Shown in pieces: positions 34,232 to 48,246 of a DNA stretch of 64,000 nucleotides (positions are counted from its first letter, which is position 1; each line of letters opens with the position of its first letter). Location: the NCBI GenBank assembly GCA_903828515.1, contig CAIKMD010000007.1, forward strand, positions 558,001 through 622,000, in the 5' to 3' direction. The translations under genes were made by a program, and so were the position numbers. This stretch comes from an uncultured Rhodospirillales bacterium (GTDB taxonomy: Bacteria; Pseudomonadota; Alphaproteobacteria; ATCC43930; CGMCC-115725). The notes below the pieces were generated by a model that was given only the letters and a program-made list of their open reading frames with translations, was not told the origin of the DNA and did no database searches.

Positions 34232-35242
34232 TCAGACGACGTGGTCGGGAACGAGCACGCAGGGGTGCTCGGGATCGCCGGTTTCGACCTGGATTGTGGC
34301 GTGGCCGATGCCGAAGCGCGCTTCGAGGTCGTCCGAGATCCGCGCCAGCATGGCATCGCCCGGATGCCCGCCCGGCATGACGAGGTGGCTGGTCAACGCC
34401 GTGCTCGTCGTGCTCATCGGCCAGATATGCAGATCATGGACGGCGGTGACGCCCGGAATGGCGGCCAGATGATTGCGCACGGTTTCGGGATCGATGCTCG
34501 GCGGCACCGCTTGCAGCGCCATGCCGAGCGACTGCCGCAAGAGCCGCCAGGTGCCGATCACGATGACGAGCGAGATGACAAGGCTGACGGCGGGATCGAG
34601 CCACAGCCAGTTGGTGCCGAGGATGAGCGCGCCCGATGCCACCACGCCGACGCTCACCGCGACGTCGCCCAGCATGTGGATGAACGCGCTGCGGACATTG
34701 AGGTCGTGCTGGTGACCGTGGCCGCCGAGCATCCAGGCGGAAATACCGTTGATGACGATCCCCGCACCGGCGACCACGATCATGGTCATGCCGGCGACAG
34801 GTTCCGGTGCGGTGAGCCGATGAATCGCTTCGACCGCGATGCCGCCGACGGCGATCAGCAGGATGAGCGCATTGAGGAGCGCCGCGAGGATCGACGAGCC
34901 GCGTAGGCCGTAGGTATAGCGCGCGGTCGGCAAGCGCCGGCCGAGCACGCTCGCGGTCCACGCGGCGACGAGGCCGATGACGTCGCTGAAATTGTGGCCG
35001 GCATCGGCGAGCAACGCCATCGAGTGGCCGAGGATGCCGAACGCGCCTTCGACGATGACGAAGCCGACATTGAGCGCGGTCGCGATCGCGAAGATCGCGC
35101 CGAGCGAGCCGGAATCGACATTGGGGTGGTGATGGTCGTGGTGATGATGATCACGTTGCTCATGACCATGATGGGCATGGTCATGAGCGTGATGTCCGTG
35201 ATCGTGGACCCCGTGTTGTTCAGCAGGGGGAATCGGCACCAT
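34232..35242 (-). CDS. Cation diffusion facilitator (zinc/cobalt exporter, CzcD/ZitB type)
   Basis: 336-residue inner-membrane metal/proton antiporter. A histidine-rich N-terminal tail (HDHGHHAHDHAHHGHEQRDHHHH) precedes six membrane segments. The transport-site pairs are HSMALLADAGHNFSD in helix 2 and HMLGDVAVS in helix 5, and a histidine-rich loop with GGHGHQHD lies before helix 5. A C-terminal cytoplasmic metal-binding fold (AVHDLHIWPMS) closes it. The His/Asp pattern favours zinc. Start ATG 35242 was chosen; the ORF-track start at 35368 would overlap the DUF1127 gene and adds no family sequence. Confidence 0.92.
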   Translation of the reverse strand: MVPIPPAEQHGVHDHGHHAHDHAHHGHEQRDHHHHDHHHPNVDSGSLGAIFAIATALNVGFVIVEGAFGILGHSMALLADAGHNFSDVIGLVAAWTASVLGRRLPTARYTYGLRGSSILAALLNALILLIAVGGIAVEAIHRLTAPEPVAGMTMIVVAGAGIVINGISAWMLGGHGHQHDLNVRSAFIHMLGDVAVSVGVVASGALILGTNWLWLDPAVSLVISLVIVIGTWRLLRQSLGMALQAVPPSIDPETVRNHLAAIPGVTAVHDLHIWPMSTTSTALTSHLVMPGGHPGDAMLARISDDLEARFGIGHATIQVETGDPEHPCVLVPDHVV

Positions 35243-35306
35243 ATCCACAGTCTGTGCCGAATCGCCGCCAAAAGCGAGGGTGGCGGCCCCGATTTTAGGG
35301 TCGAAT

Positions 35307-35534
35307 TTAGGCGGCGCGGCGGTTGTCGTTGCCGACGAGGCCGGTGGCCTGGGCGCGGGCGGCGTCATGGATGTCCCGGGCGAACAGATAGGGAATGTCC
35401 GAGCGCGTGATGCCGATATCGGCCAGCGAGCGGTCGTCGAGGGAGTTCAATTCCTCATAGGCGACCTGGGTCCGGCGCCAGTTGAGGTAAGCCGCTTTGG
35501 CATAGTGCGCTGTAGAAAGGAAAAAATCGAACAT
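35307..35534 (-). CDS. DUF1127 small protein
   Basis: 75-residue Arg-containing small protein of the DUF1127 family: MFDFFLSTAHYAKAAYLNWRR followed by the DUF1127 core YEELNSLDDRSLADIGITRSDIP. Such proteins are abundant in alphaproteobacteria, where some take part in phosphate/carbon metabolism or RNA turnover; the molecular role here is unknown. ATG 35534 has an excellent AAAGGAGTT ribosome-binding site 7 nt upstream, which decides it over the longer ORF-track start. It ends 64 nt before the CDF start on the same strand. Confidence 0.88.
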   Translation of the reverse strand: MFDFFLSTAHYAKAAYLNWRRTQVAYEELNSLDDRSLADIGITRSDIPYLFARDIHDAARAQATGLVGNDNRRAA

Positions 35535-35852
35535 GGGAACAACTCCTTTAGGAAACGGACGAAGCGCTGATATTGCGTTGCACAATAGGTAAGCCTTATT
35601 GCCAGAATATTGAGGGGGAAAGACTGTTCATCAGCCATGCTTAGACCGCATGGCACATTCATAAATGCGAAAGAGATCTTGATAATGAGGTATGGCTAAC
35701 GCATATATACGCCGATGAACGGTAAAAGCGTTCTTTAGGGCAGGGCAGGTCGCGATTCCTGAATTTTACGAAACAAAGCCAATTTTTGGGCGGCCGGAAT
35801 TTCTTTGCGGAGCCCCGGCGTTCTGCCAAGCTTTGCGCCATCGGAGGACGTG
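35535..35852. other. 318-nt intergenic region between DUF1127 and aminopeptidase genes
   Basis: AT-richer than its surroundings, with no credible coding frame. It holds the divergent promoters for the DUF1127 gene (minus) and the aminopeptidase gene (plus). Visible elements are a perfect 7-nt inverted repeat GCCATGC-TTAGACC-GCATGGC (35634-35654) and a looser ATTG-N7-CAAT dyad near 35573-35587. Neither could be tied to a named regulator. Confidence 0.6.
35634..35654. promoter_or_regulatory. Perfect 7-bp inverted repeat upstream of the DUF1127 gene
   Basis: GCCATGC-TTAGACC-GCATGGC, centred 110 nt before the DUF1127 start. It could be an operator (two half-sites two helical turns apart) or a hairpin in a long leader. 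Confidence 0.4.
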
Positions 35853-37649
35853 ATGGATGAAGGTCGGAAGCTGCGTCGCGGCGATACCGCTGAGCGTTTG
35901 GCCCAACTCCGCGCGGAGCTGAAGCGCCGGGGCCTCGACGGCTTCCTGGTGCCGCGCACCGACGAATATCAGGGCGAGTACGTTCCGGCCTCGGCGCAAC
36001 GCTTGGCCTGGCTGACCGGTTTTACCGGCTCGGCCGGCCTCGCCGTGGTGTTGTCCGACGCCGCCGCGATCTTCGTCGACGGGCGCTACACGCTCCAAGC
36101 CGCGACCGAGGTCGACGGCGCCCTGTTTCAGCATCGCCATATCAGCGACGAGCCGGCATCCGAGTGGATCGCGACATCGCTCAAGGTCGGCGCGACACTG
36201 GGCTATGATTCCCGCCTGCACACGCTGGGCGAGGTCGATCGCTATCGCGCCGCTGCCGAAAAGGCGGGCGGCAAGCTGGCCGCGCTCGACGACAATCCGA
36301 TCGATTCGGTGTGGACGGATCGTCCCGCGCCGCCGCTCGAACCGGTGGTGCCGCAGGAAATGCGCTTCGCCGGCGAAAGCGCCGCTGATAAGCGTAAACG
36401 GATCGCGGCGTCACTCGCCACGGGCGTCGAGGCCGCGGTGCTGACCGCGCCCGACTCGATCGCCTGGCTCCTGAACATTCGCGGCGGCGACGTGCCGCAT
36501 ACGCCGTTGCCGCTGAGCTTTGCCGTGCTCCATCGCGATGCCTCGGTCGATCTGTTCATCGATCGCCGCAAGCTCACGCCCGGTTTGGACGCTCATCTCG
36601 GGCCGTCGGTGCGGATCGCCGATCCGGCATCGTTCGGCGCGTTTCTCGAAAATCTCGCGGCGTCGGGCAAGCGGGTGCAGGCCGATCCCGGCAGTGCTGC
36701 TGCCTGGGTGTTCGATCGCTTGGGCGATGCGGTGCAGCGCGCGCCCGATCCCTGCGCCTTGCCGAAAGCTTGCAAAAATACGGTCGAACTCGACGGCACG
36801 CGCGCGGCGCATCGCCGCGACGGCGCGGCGCTGACGCGGTTCCTCGCCTGGCTCGCGCGCAACGCTGGTGCGGGAACCTTGCGCGAGATCGCGGTCTCCG
36901 ACCGGCTCGAGGAATTTCGCCGCACCGGCGATTTCTTCCGCGACCTCAGCTTCCCGACGATTTCGGGCGCGGGCAGCAACGGCGCGATCGTCCATTACCA
37001 CGCCATGCCGGATACCGAACGCACGCTCGAAAACGGGAGCCTCTATCTGGTCGATTCCGGCGCGCAGTATCTCGACGGCACCACCGATGTGACGCGCACG
37101 GTGGCGATCGGCACCCCCACGCCCGAGATGAAAGACCGTTTCACCCGCGTGCTCAAGGGACATATCGCGCTGGCGCTCTGTCGTTTCCCTTCCGGCACGA
37201 CGGGCTCGCAGCTCGACGCAATGGCGCGCGCGCCGCTGTGGCAGGTCGGGCTCGATTACGATCACGGCACCGGCCACGGCGTCGGCTCCTATCTCGGCGT
37301 CCACGAAGGACCGCAGCGGATTTCGAAGCAACCCAACGCACAACGGTTGATGCCGGGCATGATCGTCTCGAACGAACCGGGCTATTACAAAACCGGCGCT
37401 TACGGCATCCGGATCGAGAATCTGGTGGTGGTGGAAAAACTCGGCGTGGGCGAAGGCGGGCGCGATCTGCTCGGGTTCGAGACCATCACACTCGCCCCGA
37501 TCGACCGCAACGCGATCGACAAGAGCCTGCTGGAAACCCATGAGGTCGAATGGCTCGACGCCTATCATGCCCGGGTGGCGGCCGAATTACTGCCCTTGGT
37601 CGATACTGAAATCGCGACCTGGCTCAAGGACGCGACGCGGCCTCTCTAA
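35853..37649 (+). CDS. pepP: Xaa-Pro aminopeptidase (M24B, aminopeptidase P2 type)
   Basis: 598-residue cytoplasmic metallopeptidase that removes an N-terminal residue before proline. Two creatinase-like N-terminal domains (LDGFLVPRTDEYQGEYVP; IAWLLNIRGGDVPHTPLP) precede the pita-bread domain. The dimanganese ligands lie in YLVDSGAQYLDGTTDVTRT (two Asp), GTGHGVGSYLGVHEGP (His) and SNEPGYYKTGAYGIRIEN (two Glu). The length fits the three-domain eukaryote-like aminopeptidase P1/2 group rather than the 440-residue E. coli PepP. ATG 35853 follows a TCGGAGGA site. It is monocistronic here. Confidence 0.92.
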   Translation: MDEGRKLRRGDTAERLAQLRAELKRRGLDGFLVPRTDEYQGEYVPASAQRLAWLTGFTGSAGLAVVLSDAAAIFVDGRYTLQAATEVDGALFQHRHISDEPASEWIATSLKVGATLGYDSRLHTLGEVDRYRAAAEKAGGKLAALDDNPIDSVWTDRPAPPLEPVVPQEMRFAGESAADKRKRIAASLATGVEAAVLTAPDSIAWLLNIRGGDVPHTPLPLSFAVLHRDASVDLFIDRRKLTPGLDAHLGPSVRIADPASFGAFLENLAASGKRVQADPGSAAAWVFDRLGDAVQRAPDPCALPKACKNTVELDGTRAAHRRDGAALTRFLAWLARNAGAGTLREIAVSDRLEEFRRTGDFFRDLSFPTISGAGSNGAIVHYHAMPDTERTLENGSLYLVDSGAQYLDGTTDVTRTVAIGTPTPEMKDRFTRVLKGHIALALCRFPSGTTGSQLDAMARAPLWQVGLDYDHGTGHGVGSYLGVHEGPQRISKQPNAQRLMPGMIVSNEPGYYKTGAYGIRIENLVVVEKLGVGEGGRDLLGFETITLAPIDRNAIDKSLLETHEVEWLDAYHARVAAELLPLVDTEIATWLKDATRPL

Positions 37650-37735
37650 GAAGCCTCTTACCTCGTCACGCGCTGTGCGATTTTCATACAGTCGTCTGCC
37701 GGAAGACCTTAACTGCCAGCGTCGCGGCTCATCGA

Positions 37736-37839
37736 TTAAGCGGTAGCGGAATCGTTGGAGGCTGTGAGCTGTTTGTATGCGAAAGCTAAAAATGCGACGC
37801 CGAGGGCAATTGCGATAAAACCGCACAGAAGTGATGAAA

Positions 37840-37864
<25 letters not shown>
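37736..37864 (-). CDS. Small single-span membrane protein, 42 aa (not in the ORF track)
   Basis: Reads MLARFAEVISSLLCGF, then IAIALGVAFLAFAYKQ and a short polar tail ending TA. It has one clear hydrophobic helix. ATG 37864 has TTGGAG 8 nt upstream and lies inside the 3' end of the preceding membrane-protein gene (25-nt overlap in another frame), as expected for a coupled downstream cistron. Base composition is as low in GC as the upstream gene. No family is recognised. Coding status rests on the start site, the helix and the operon position only. Confidence 0.5.
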
Positions 37865-42379
<4,515 letters not shown>

Positions 42380-42422
42380 CGCGCGGGATGATAGAGCATT
42401 TTCCGGCGAAGGGGAGAGGAGC

Positions 42423-43241
42423 CTAGAAGATGCCGAAGGGATCGACGATGCGGGCGATCCAGCTCCGGGATTGCGGCGGCGGCCCCTCGGAGCCGGTGGT
42501 CATCAGCGAGAAACTGGCATCGTACCAGCGCGAACCGGGATAGTTGAAACCGAGGACGGCGGCGGTCCGCTTCGCTTCGTCGTTGAGGCCCAGCGCGTAA
42601 TAGCATTCGACCATGCGGTGAAGCGCTTCGGGCACGTGCGTCGTGGTCTGGAAGTTCTTGATCACGACCTGGAAGCGGTTGACCGCGGCGAGGCATTCGC
42701 CCCTTGTTTCGTAATAGCGACCGATCTCCATTTCCTTGCCGGCGAGATGGTCGCGCGTCAGGTCCATCTTCAACTTCGCGTCGCGCGCATAGATCGAGTC
42801 GGGAAAGCGCCGGGCCACTTCGGACAGCGAGTCGAGCGCCTGCTGGGTGATTTTCTGGTCGCGCTCGATATCGGTGATCTGGATGTAGTAGTCGAGCGCC
42901 TTCAGGTAATAGGCGTAAGCGACGTCGCGATGGCCGGGATGGAGCTGGATGAAGCGGTCGGAGGCGATGATCGATTCGTCGTAGCGCTTGTCTTCATACA
43001 GCGCATAGGCGGTCATCAATTGCGCCTTGGTCGCCCAGACCGAATAGGGATGCTGCTGCTCGACTTCGTCGAAGGTCTTGGCGGCGCCCTTGTAGTCTTT
43101 GTCGAAGAGCTGATCCATCGCGATGTTGTAGATCGTCTCGACCGGTCGCTCGATATAGGTGTCCTTCGACGCCCCCGAGCAGCCAGCCAGAATCACCGCA
43201 CCGAGCGGCACGACGAAACGGAGACGCGAAAACGGGTTCAT
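42423..43241 (-). CDS. bamD: Outer-membrane assembly lipoprotein BamD
   Basis: 272-residue lipoprotein of the BAM complex that inserts beta-barrel proteins into the outer membrane. The lipobox is LAGC with Cys21; next residue Ser fits outer-membrane sorting. It is followed by tetratricopeptide-like repeats: IYNIAMDQLFDKDYKGAAKTFDEVEQQHPYS, DESIIASDRFIQLHPGH, YYIQITDIERDQKITQQALDSLSEVARRFPDS and EALHRMVECYYALGL. It lies 82 nt after lpxC on the same strand; a TATAGT element about 60 nt before the start could be a local promoter. Confidence 0.95.
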   Translation of the reverse strand: MNPFSRLRFVVPLGAVILAGCSGASKDTYIERPVETIYNIAMDQLFDKDYKGAAKTFDEVEQQHPYSVWATKAQLMTAYALYEDKRYDESIIASDRFIQLHPGHRDVAYAYYLKALDYYIQITDIERDQKITQQALDSLSEVARRFPDSIYARDAKLKMDLTRDHLAGKEMEIGRYYETRGECLAAVNRFQVVIKNFQTTTHVPEALHRMVECYYALGLNDEAKRTAAVLGFNYPGSRWYDASFSLMTTGSEGPPPQSRSWIARIVDPFGIF

Positions 43242-43323
43242 CGTAACGACGGCCCCTGCCGAATGAAGCGAATGGAATATGCGGGTTAGATCCGCACTAT
43301 AGCACGCGAATCCGGGGAGGAAA

Positions 43324-44238
43324 CTAGGCGCGGACCCGCTGCGGGGTCTCTTCCCAACCCGTCGCCGGGAAGGTCGTGAGGGTCCAGTTCGACCGATCGG
43401 CGAACAGGGCCTCGATCAGCTTGCGGTTCATGGCGTGGCCGGAGCGGACGCCATGGAAATGGCCGAGAATCGGCGCGCCGACTAGGTAGAGATCGCCCAG
43501 CGCGTCGAGCACTTTGTGCCGGACAAATTCGTCGCGATAGCGCAACCCGTCCTTGTTGAGGACGCGGTCGCCGCTGATCACCACGGCATTGTCGAGCGAG
43601 CCGCCGCGGGCAAGGCCGTTGGCGCGCATCTGGTCGACTTCGTGGAGGAAGCCGAAGGTGCGCGCGCGGCTGATGTCGCGTTTGAAATCGTCGGTATCGA
43701 GCGTGTAGGTCAATTCCTGGCGGTTGATCGCGCCGCTGGCGAAATCGATCGCGAAGCTGAGGCGGAAGCCGTCGGCGGGAACGAGCGCGGCCGAATTGCC
43801 TTTTTCGCCGACGCTGACCGGCTTCAGCACCTGGATCGCGCGGCGCGGCGCGGACAATTCGGCGATGCCGGCGCATTCGATCAGGAAGACGAAAGGCGCG
43901 GCGCTGCCGTCCATCACCGGCACTTCGGGTCCGTCGATCTCGACCAGCGCGTTGTCGATCTCGAGGCCGGCAAAGGCGGCCATCAGATGCTCGATCGTGC
44001 CGATCGTGATGCCGTCGCCGTTGCCGATCATGGTGCACAGCGTGGAGTCGACCACGTTGCGCCACTGCGCCGGAATCTCGATGTTGCCCTTGTCGGTACG
44101 GCGGAAGACGATGCCGCTATCGGCCTTGGCCGGGTGCAACTTCATATTGATCCGCGCGCCGGAATGCAGGCCGATGCCCCGGCAATGAATTGCCGTTTTC
44201 AGGGTCTTTTGGCGGGCGACGTCGGGCGGGAGGATCAA
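43324..44238 (-). CDS. lpxC: UDP-3-O-acyl-N-acetylglucosamine deacetylase
   Basis: 304-residue zinc deacetylase, the committed step of lipid A synthesis. It has two similar domains: [36 protein letters not shown] (zinc His84), [12 protein letters not shown], then [32 protein letters not shown] carrying the second zinc His/Asp and the catalytic His. Length matches the family (about 305). It follows ftsZ, the usual position in proteobacteria, separated here by a 265-nt gap containing hairpins and a putative own promoter/operator. Confidence 0.96.
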   Translation of the reverse strand: MILPPDVARQKTLKTAIHCRGIGLHSGARINMKLHPAKADSGIVFRRTDKGNIEIPAQWRNVVDSTLCTMIGNGDGITIGTIEHLMAAFAGLEIDNALVEIDGPEVPVMDGSAAPFVFLIECAGIAELSAPRRAIQVLKPVSVGEKGNSAALVPADGFRLSFAIDFASGAINRQELTYTLDTDDFKRDISRARTFGFLHEVDQMRANGLARGGSLDNAVVISGDRVLNKDGLRYRDEFVRHKVLDALGDLYLVGAPILGHFHGVRSGHAMNRKLIEALFADRSNWTLTTFPATGWEETPQRVRA

Positions 44239-44310
44239 GAATCACCGAATGCTGCAATGCAAAGCGATGCAGACAGTCGCGCATTGCCGCGCCGGCGACA
44301 AATCACAGTT

Positions 44311-44327
44311 TGTTACGGTTTGTAACA
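44311..44327. promoter_or_regulatory. Dyad TGTTAC-GGTTT-GTAACA upstream of lpxC
   Basis: A perfect 6-nt inverted repeat with 5-nt spacer in an AT-rich patch about 75-90 nt before lpxC. On the coding strand a -35-like TTGAAT and a -10-like TTACAA (17-nt spacer) overlap it, so it could be an operator controlling lpxC separately from ftsZ. The regulator is unknown. Confidence 0.4.
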
Positions 44328-44430
44328 CAAAATATTTAGTGAATTCAAAGGACTAGATGGGTCTGTGCTGCCGTTATGGCAGCCGGTCCGTGAGCCCTGG
44401 GGAAGCGCCGGAATCCACCGAGTCGGCGGT

Positions 44431-44474
44431 CGGGCGGGCCGTCCGCCCGCGGCCTACGGACCCTTCGAGGGTCC
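44431..44474 (-). terminator. Two GC-rich hairpins downstream of ftsZ
   Basis: GGACCCT-TCG-AGGGTCC (44458-44474) and CGGGCGG-GCCGT-CCGCCCG (44431-44449) lie 30-75 nt after the ftsZ stop in the transcript. Both are very stable. Neither is followed by a T-run, so they may be a partial terminator, a Rho-dependent pause or a 3'-end stabiliser separating ftsZ from lpxC. Confidence 0.45.
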
Positions 44475-44503
44475 GGCGGTCGCGGGCGGCGGGAAGCGTC
44501 GGC

Positions 44504-46081
44504 TTAGTTCGCCTGGCGGCGGAGGAAGGCCGGGATGTCGAGCAGGTCTTCTTCCTTGGCACCGGGACGTTCGGCCGGGTCGGGGGTACCGAGCTTCGGC
44601 TGCGTCACCGTCGGGGCCGTCGCCGCCTGGGCGGCGGGCGTGGTCCGCGACGGGGCTTCCGGCTCCTCGCGATGGAGCAGGCGGCTCGCCTTGGTCACCC
44701 GTTCGAAGAGGCTCGGGGTCCGGGTGGCGGGCTTCAGCGGCTGACGGGTTTCCATCGCGGGTGCCGCCGGCACTTCGGCCGTGGGTGCCGGCTGGGGGGC
44801 CGGCACGGTGCGGGCGATGGCGGCCTCGACCGGACGCGGCGCGACGAAGCCGCCGTTCCGGACTGCCTGCGCTTCGATGCTCTGCGCCGGATTCGGCACC
44901 GCCTCGGTCCTGATCTCGATCCGCGCTTCGGCGCGCGGTTCGATGAAGCGGGGCTCAGGCTGCTTCTGTTCCAGCGGGCGCAGCTCGGGCGCCGGCATGG
45001 CGGCGGTGATCGGCATCGCGGCCGAGGTCGGCATGGCCGGCTTCAACAGGGTTGCTTCGGCCTTGCTGCGGTCGCTGACCAGGGCGATCAGCGGACGCGG
45101 CTGGACGGCCTTGTCGACCTCGATGCCGGTCGCGACGACCGAGATGCGCATCCGTCCGGCAAGCCGCTCGTCGAAGGTCGAGCCGAAGATGATGTTGGCT
45201 TCGGGATCGACTTCCTCGCGGATGCGGTTGGCGGCTTCGTCGACCTCGAACAGCGTCATGTCGGGACCGCCGGTGATGTTGATGAGCACGCCGCGCGCGC
45301 CCTTCATCGACACGTCCTCGAGCAGCGGGTTCGAGATCGCGGCCTCGGCGGCGTCGATGGCGCGGCGATCGCCCTCGGCTTCGCCGGTTCCCATCATCGC
45401 CTTGCCCATCTCGCTCATCACCGCGCGGATGTCGGCGAAGTCGAGGTTGATCAGGCCGGGCTTGATCATCAGGTCGGTAACGCCGGCGACACCGGAGTGC
45501 AGCACGTCGTCGGCCATCTTGAACGCGTCGGCGAAGGTCGTGCGCTCATTCGCCACCCGGAACAAATTCTGGTTCGGGATGATGATGAGCGTGTCGACGT
45601 ATTTCTGCAGTTCCTGGATGCCCTGCTCGGCGAGCTTCATCCGGTGCGTGCCTTCGAACTGGAACGGCTTCGTCACGACGCCGATCGTGAGGATGCCGCT
45701 TTCGCGCGCCGCGCGGGCGATCACGGGAGCGGCGCCGGTGCCGGTGCCGCCGCCCATGCCGGCGGTGATGAAGCACATGTTCGAGCCTTCGAGCGCGGCC
45801 ATGATTTCGCCGAGCGCTTCTTCGGCGGCGGCGCGTCCGACCTCGGGACGCGAACCGGCGCCGAGGCCCCGGGTGACGCCGATGCCCATCTGGATGCGGC
45901 CTTCGCAGAGATTCTGCTTCATCGCCTGCGCGTCCGTGTTGCAGATGACGAATTCGCAGCCGACGAGGTTCGAGCGAATCATGTTGTTGACGGCATTACC
46001 GCCTGCGCCGCCGACGCCGACGACGGTGATGCGGGGCTTCAGGTCTTGTTCTTCTTCGGGAAGCGTAAGATTGAGTGTCAT
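44504..46081 (-). CDS. ftsZ: Cell division GTPase FtsZ
   Basis: 525-residue tubulin homologue forming the Z ring. The GTP-binding domain starts with [18 protein letters not shown] and has the tubulin signature [10 protein letters not shown] (about 106-115) and the T7 loop [14 protein letters not shown]. After about residue 320 comes a long low-complexity Pro/Ala/Glu linker of roughly 190 residues and the conserved C-terminal peptide [12 protein letters not shown] that binds FtsA and other partners; such long linkers are typical of alphaproteobacteria. ATG 46081 has a strong ACGGAGGA site. It is 48 nt after ftsA. Confidence 0.97.
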   Translation of the reverse strand: MTLNLTLPEEEQDLKPRITVVGVGGAGGNAVNNMIRSNLVGCEFVICNTDAQAMKQNLCEGRIQMGIGVTRGLGAGSRPEVGRAAAEEALGEIMAALEGSNMCFITAGMGGGTGTGAAPVIARAARESGILTIGVVTKPFQFEGTHRMKLAEQGIQELQKYVDTLIIIPNQNLFRVANERTTFADAFKMADDVLHSGVAGVTDLMIKPGLINLDFADIRAVMSEMGKAMMGTGEAEGDRRAIDAAEAAISNPLLEDVSMKGARGVLINITGGPDMTLFEVDEAANRIREEVDPEANIIFGSTFDERLAGRMRISVVATGIEVDKAVQPRPLIALVSDRSKAEATLLKPAMPTSAAMPITAAMPAPELRPLEQKQPEPRFIEPRAEARIEIRTEAVPNPAQSIEAQAVRNGGFVAPRPVEAAIARTVPAPQPAPTAEVPAAPAMETRQPLKPATRTPSLFERVTKASRLLHREEPEAPSRTTPAAQAATAPTVTQPKLGTPDPAERPGAKEEDLLDIPAFLRRQAN

Positions 46082-46129
46082 GCTTGTTCCTCCGTGGTGT
46101 TCCGTAGCGGGGTGATTGCGTTCATTGCG

Positions 46130-47383
46130 TCAAAGGTACTCACGAACCCAGTTTCCGACCCGGCCGAACAGGCCGTTCGGTCCCTCCGTCAGCGTCCGGC
46201 CCCGGCGTGGGAGTTCGGCGCGTTCGGAGAGGGCGAAGTGAATGAGGCCGGCGGTCGTGGCGAAGGCCGGTCCCTGCGTGGCTTCCGCCAATCCGTCCAT
46301 GCGGAAGGGGCGGCCGATACGAACTTGCTTGTCGAGAATGAGACCGGCGAGTTCGCGGGTGCCGGGCAGTTGCGATGCGCCGCCGGTGAGGACGACGCGC
46401 GATCCGGTGATCTTGTCGAAGCCCGAGGCTTCGAGCTTGTCGCGCACGAGTTCGAAGGTTTCCTCGAGCCGTGGCGCGATGATGCCGACGAGAATGGATT
46501 TCGGGATGTGGTTGGCGTGGCCGTCTTCTTCCTCGCCGACCAGCGGAACCGTGATCATCTCGCGTTCGTCGGAGGCCGACGCGATGGCGCTGCCGTAGAG
46601 CGTCTTCATCCGCTCGGCATGCGCCAGCGGCGTCGAAAGCCCGCGCGCGATGTCGTTGGTGACATGGCTGCCGCCCACCGCGACGCCGTCGGCGTAAACC
46701 AGATTGCCGTCGAAGAAGACGCCGATGGTCGTGGTGCCGCCGCCCATGTCGATGACGGTGACGCCGAGTTCGCTTTCGTCGTCGACGAGGCTCGACAGCC
46801 CGGAGGCATAGGGACTGACCATCACCGCGGCGGTCTCGAGGTGGCAGCGGCCGATGCAGTTCGAGAGGTTGCGCACCGCGGCGAATTGCGCGGTCACGAT
46901 GTTCATGTTGACGGCGAGCTTCTGGCCGAAGAGGCCGCGCGGATCGCGCACGCTGCGTCCGCCGTCGATCGAGAAGCCGACCGGAATGGAATGGACAAGG
47001 GTACGATCGGGCAGGTCTTTGATGCGATAGCCCTGATCGAGCACGCGATGCATGATCTGGTCGCTGACTTCGCGGCCGTTGAGCGCCATCTCCGCCTTGA
47101 CGAGACGCGAGGCGCCGAAGCCGCCCGACACGTTGATGACGATTTCACTCAGCGTGGTGCCGGCCATTTCTTCGGCGGCGTGCACGGCGTTGAGGATCGA
47201 GCGGCTCGCCGCTTCGATGTCGACGATCACGCCGTTCTTCACGCCCTTCGATACCTGATGGCCGATGCCGACGATCCGCGGTTCGCCGTCTTCGACCTTG
47301 GCGATAAAGCAGCACATCTTGGTGGTGCCGACATCGACGGCGCCGACAAAACCGCCACGCGGCTTGAGATTGAGCTTGCTCAT
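46130..47383 (-). CDS. ftsA: Cell division protein FtsA
   Basis: 417-residue actin-like protein that tethers FtsZ to the membrane. Phosphate 1 GAVDVGTTKMCCFIA, the 1C domain region (EMAGTTLSEIVINVSGG), phosphate 2 VIDMGGGTTTIGVF, adenosine motif VVLTGGASQLPGT, and a C-terminal amphipathic tail ending VGNWVREYL. ATG 47383 overlaps the ftsQ stop by 4 nt; the ORF-track extension upstream is a shadow of ftsQ. Length matches the family. Confidence 0.96.
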   Translation of the reverse strand: MSKLNLKPRGGFVGAVDVGTTKMCCFIAKVEDGEPRIVGIGHQVSKGVKNGVIVDIEAASRSILNAVHAAEEMAGTTLSEIVINVSGGFGASRLVKAEMALNGREVSDQIMHRVLDQGYRIKDLPDRTLVHSIPVGFSIDGGRSVRDPRGLFGQKLAVNMNIVTAQFAAVRNLSNCIGRCHLETAAVMVSPYASGLSSLVDDESELGVTVIDMGGGTTTIGVFFDGNLVYADGVAVGGSHVTNDIARGLSTPLAHAERMKTLYGSAIASASDEREMITVPLVGEEEDGHANHIPKSILVGIIAPRLEETFELVRDKLEASGFDKITGSRVVLTGGASQLPGTRELAGLILDKQVRIGRPFRMDGLAEATQGPAFATTAGLIHFALSERAELPRRGRTLTEGPNGLFGRVGNWVREYL

Positions 47384-48246
47384 GTATTGGGACTCGTTGG
47401 GCGGTTCTTCTTGGGGTTGATGATGGTCTTGGCGGTATCGGGCGGCAGGCGCAGCACCAGTCGGTCGGGCAGGCGCAGATCGACGGCCTTGATGTCGCGT
47501 TCGAGCACGCGATCGGTGCGGTCGAGCGTCGCGAGCCGGTGCCAGGCCGCATCGGCGGCGGTTTCGGGCAGATCGACTTCGACGCCGTTGTCGAGCGCGA
47601 GGTTCCAGCGCCGCCCGCCGACGCGCACCGCGGCGCTGACATGCGAGGCGAGATCGGGTTCGCTCGCGATCAGCGCGAGAAGGTCCGCGGTGGCGCGGGG
47701 CGCTTCGTCGCCGACGACCTGCAGCAAGGCTGGAAATTCTTCGACGCGCGCATTGGGGATGATCGCGCCGTCCTGATCGATGAGGTCGAATTTGCCGCGA
47801 TGCTGCCAGACGGCGAGCGGCCGATGCTCGACCAGCCGGACGTAAATCGTATCGGGCAACAGGCGTTCGACCGCGGCGGTATGGATCCACGGAACCGTTT
47901 CGAGCCGCGCCTGGGCGCCGTCGAGATCGATGCCGAGGATCGGGGTGCCGCGCGCGACGCCGACCGCATTGAGAATGGCCTGGCGGTCGGCGCGATCGCG
48001 ACCTTCGACTTCGACGCTTTGAACCGTGAGATTGAGTTCGACGCCCGCGGTTGCGATGCGTGCCTCGATTTCGGCCAGGGCCGCCGGTCCTTTGCCGCTC
48101 ATCCGGAGATACCAGGCACTGCCACCGGCGGCGCCCAACACGACGGCGACGCAGACGGCTTGGGCGATGCGCTTGTGCAATCGGCGAACCCGGCGCGCGC
48201 GCACCGCAACCGGCTCGGCTTTGTCGCCACGTTTCAGGAGGCGCAT
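47380..48246 (-). CDS. ftsQ: Cell division protein FtsQ
   Basis: 288-residue bitopic division protein. Basic cytoplasmic tail, one membrane helix (AVCVAVVLGAAGGSAWYL), a POTRA domain (LNLTVQSVEVEGRDRADRQAILNAVGVARGTPIL) and the FtsQ beta domain (VPWIHTAAVERLLPDTIYVRLVEHRPLAVW). ATG 48246 was preferred to ATG 48267 because GGAGGA lies 7 nt before it. With this start it overlaps ddl by 13 nt and ends with a 4-nt overlap on ftsA. Confidence 0.93.
   Translation of the reverse strand: MRLLKRGDKAEPVAVRARRVRRLHKRIAQAVCVAVVLGAAGGSAWYLRMSGKGPAALAEIEARIATAGVELNLTVQSVEVEGRDRADRQAILNAVGVARGTPILGIDLDGAQARLETVPWIHTAAVERLLPDTIYVRLVEHRPLAVWQHRGKFDLIDQDGAIIPNARVEEFPALLQVVGDEAPRATADLLALIASEPDLASHVSAAVRVGGRRWNLALDNGVEVDLPETAADAAWHRLATLDRTDRVLERDIKAVDLRLPDRLVLRLPPDTAKTIINPKKNRPTSPNT

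Noticed and set aside
44357-47776. 1139-codon plus-strand ORF opposite ftsZ and ftsA
   Set aside because: Antisense shadow of two unmistakable genes, with low-complexity Arg/Gly/Asp composition.
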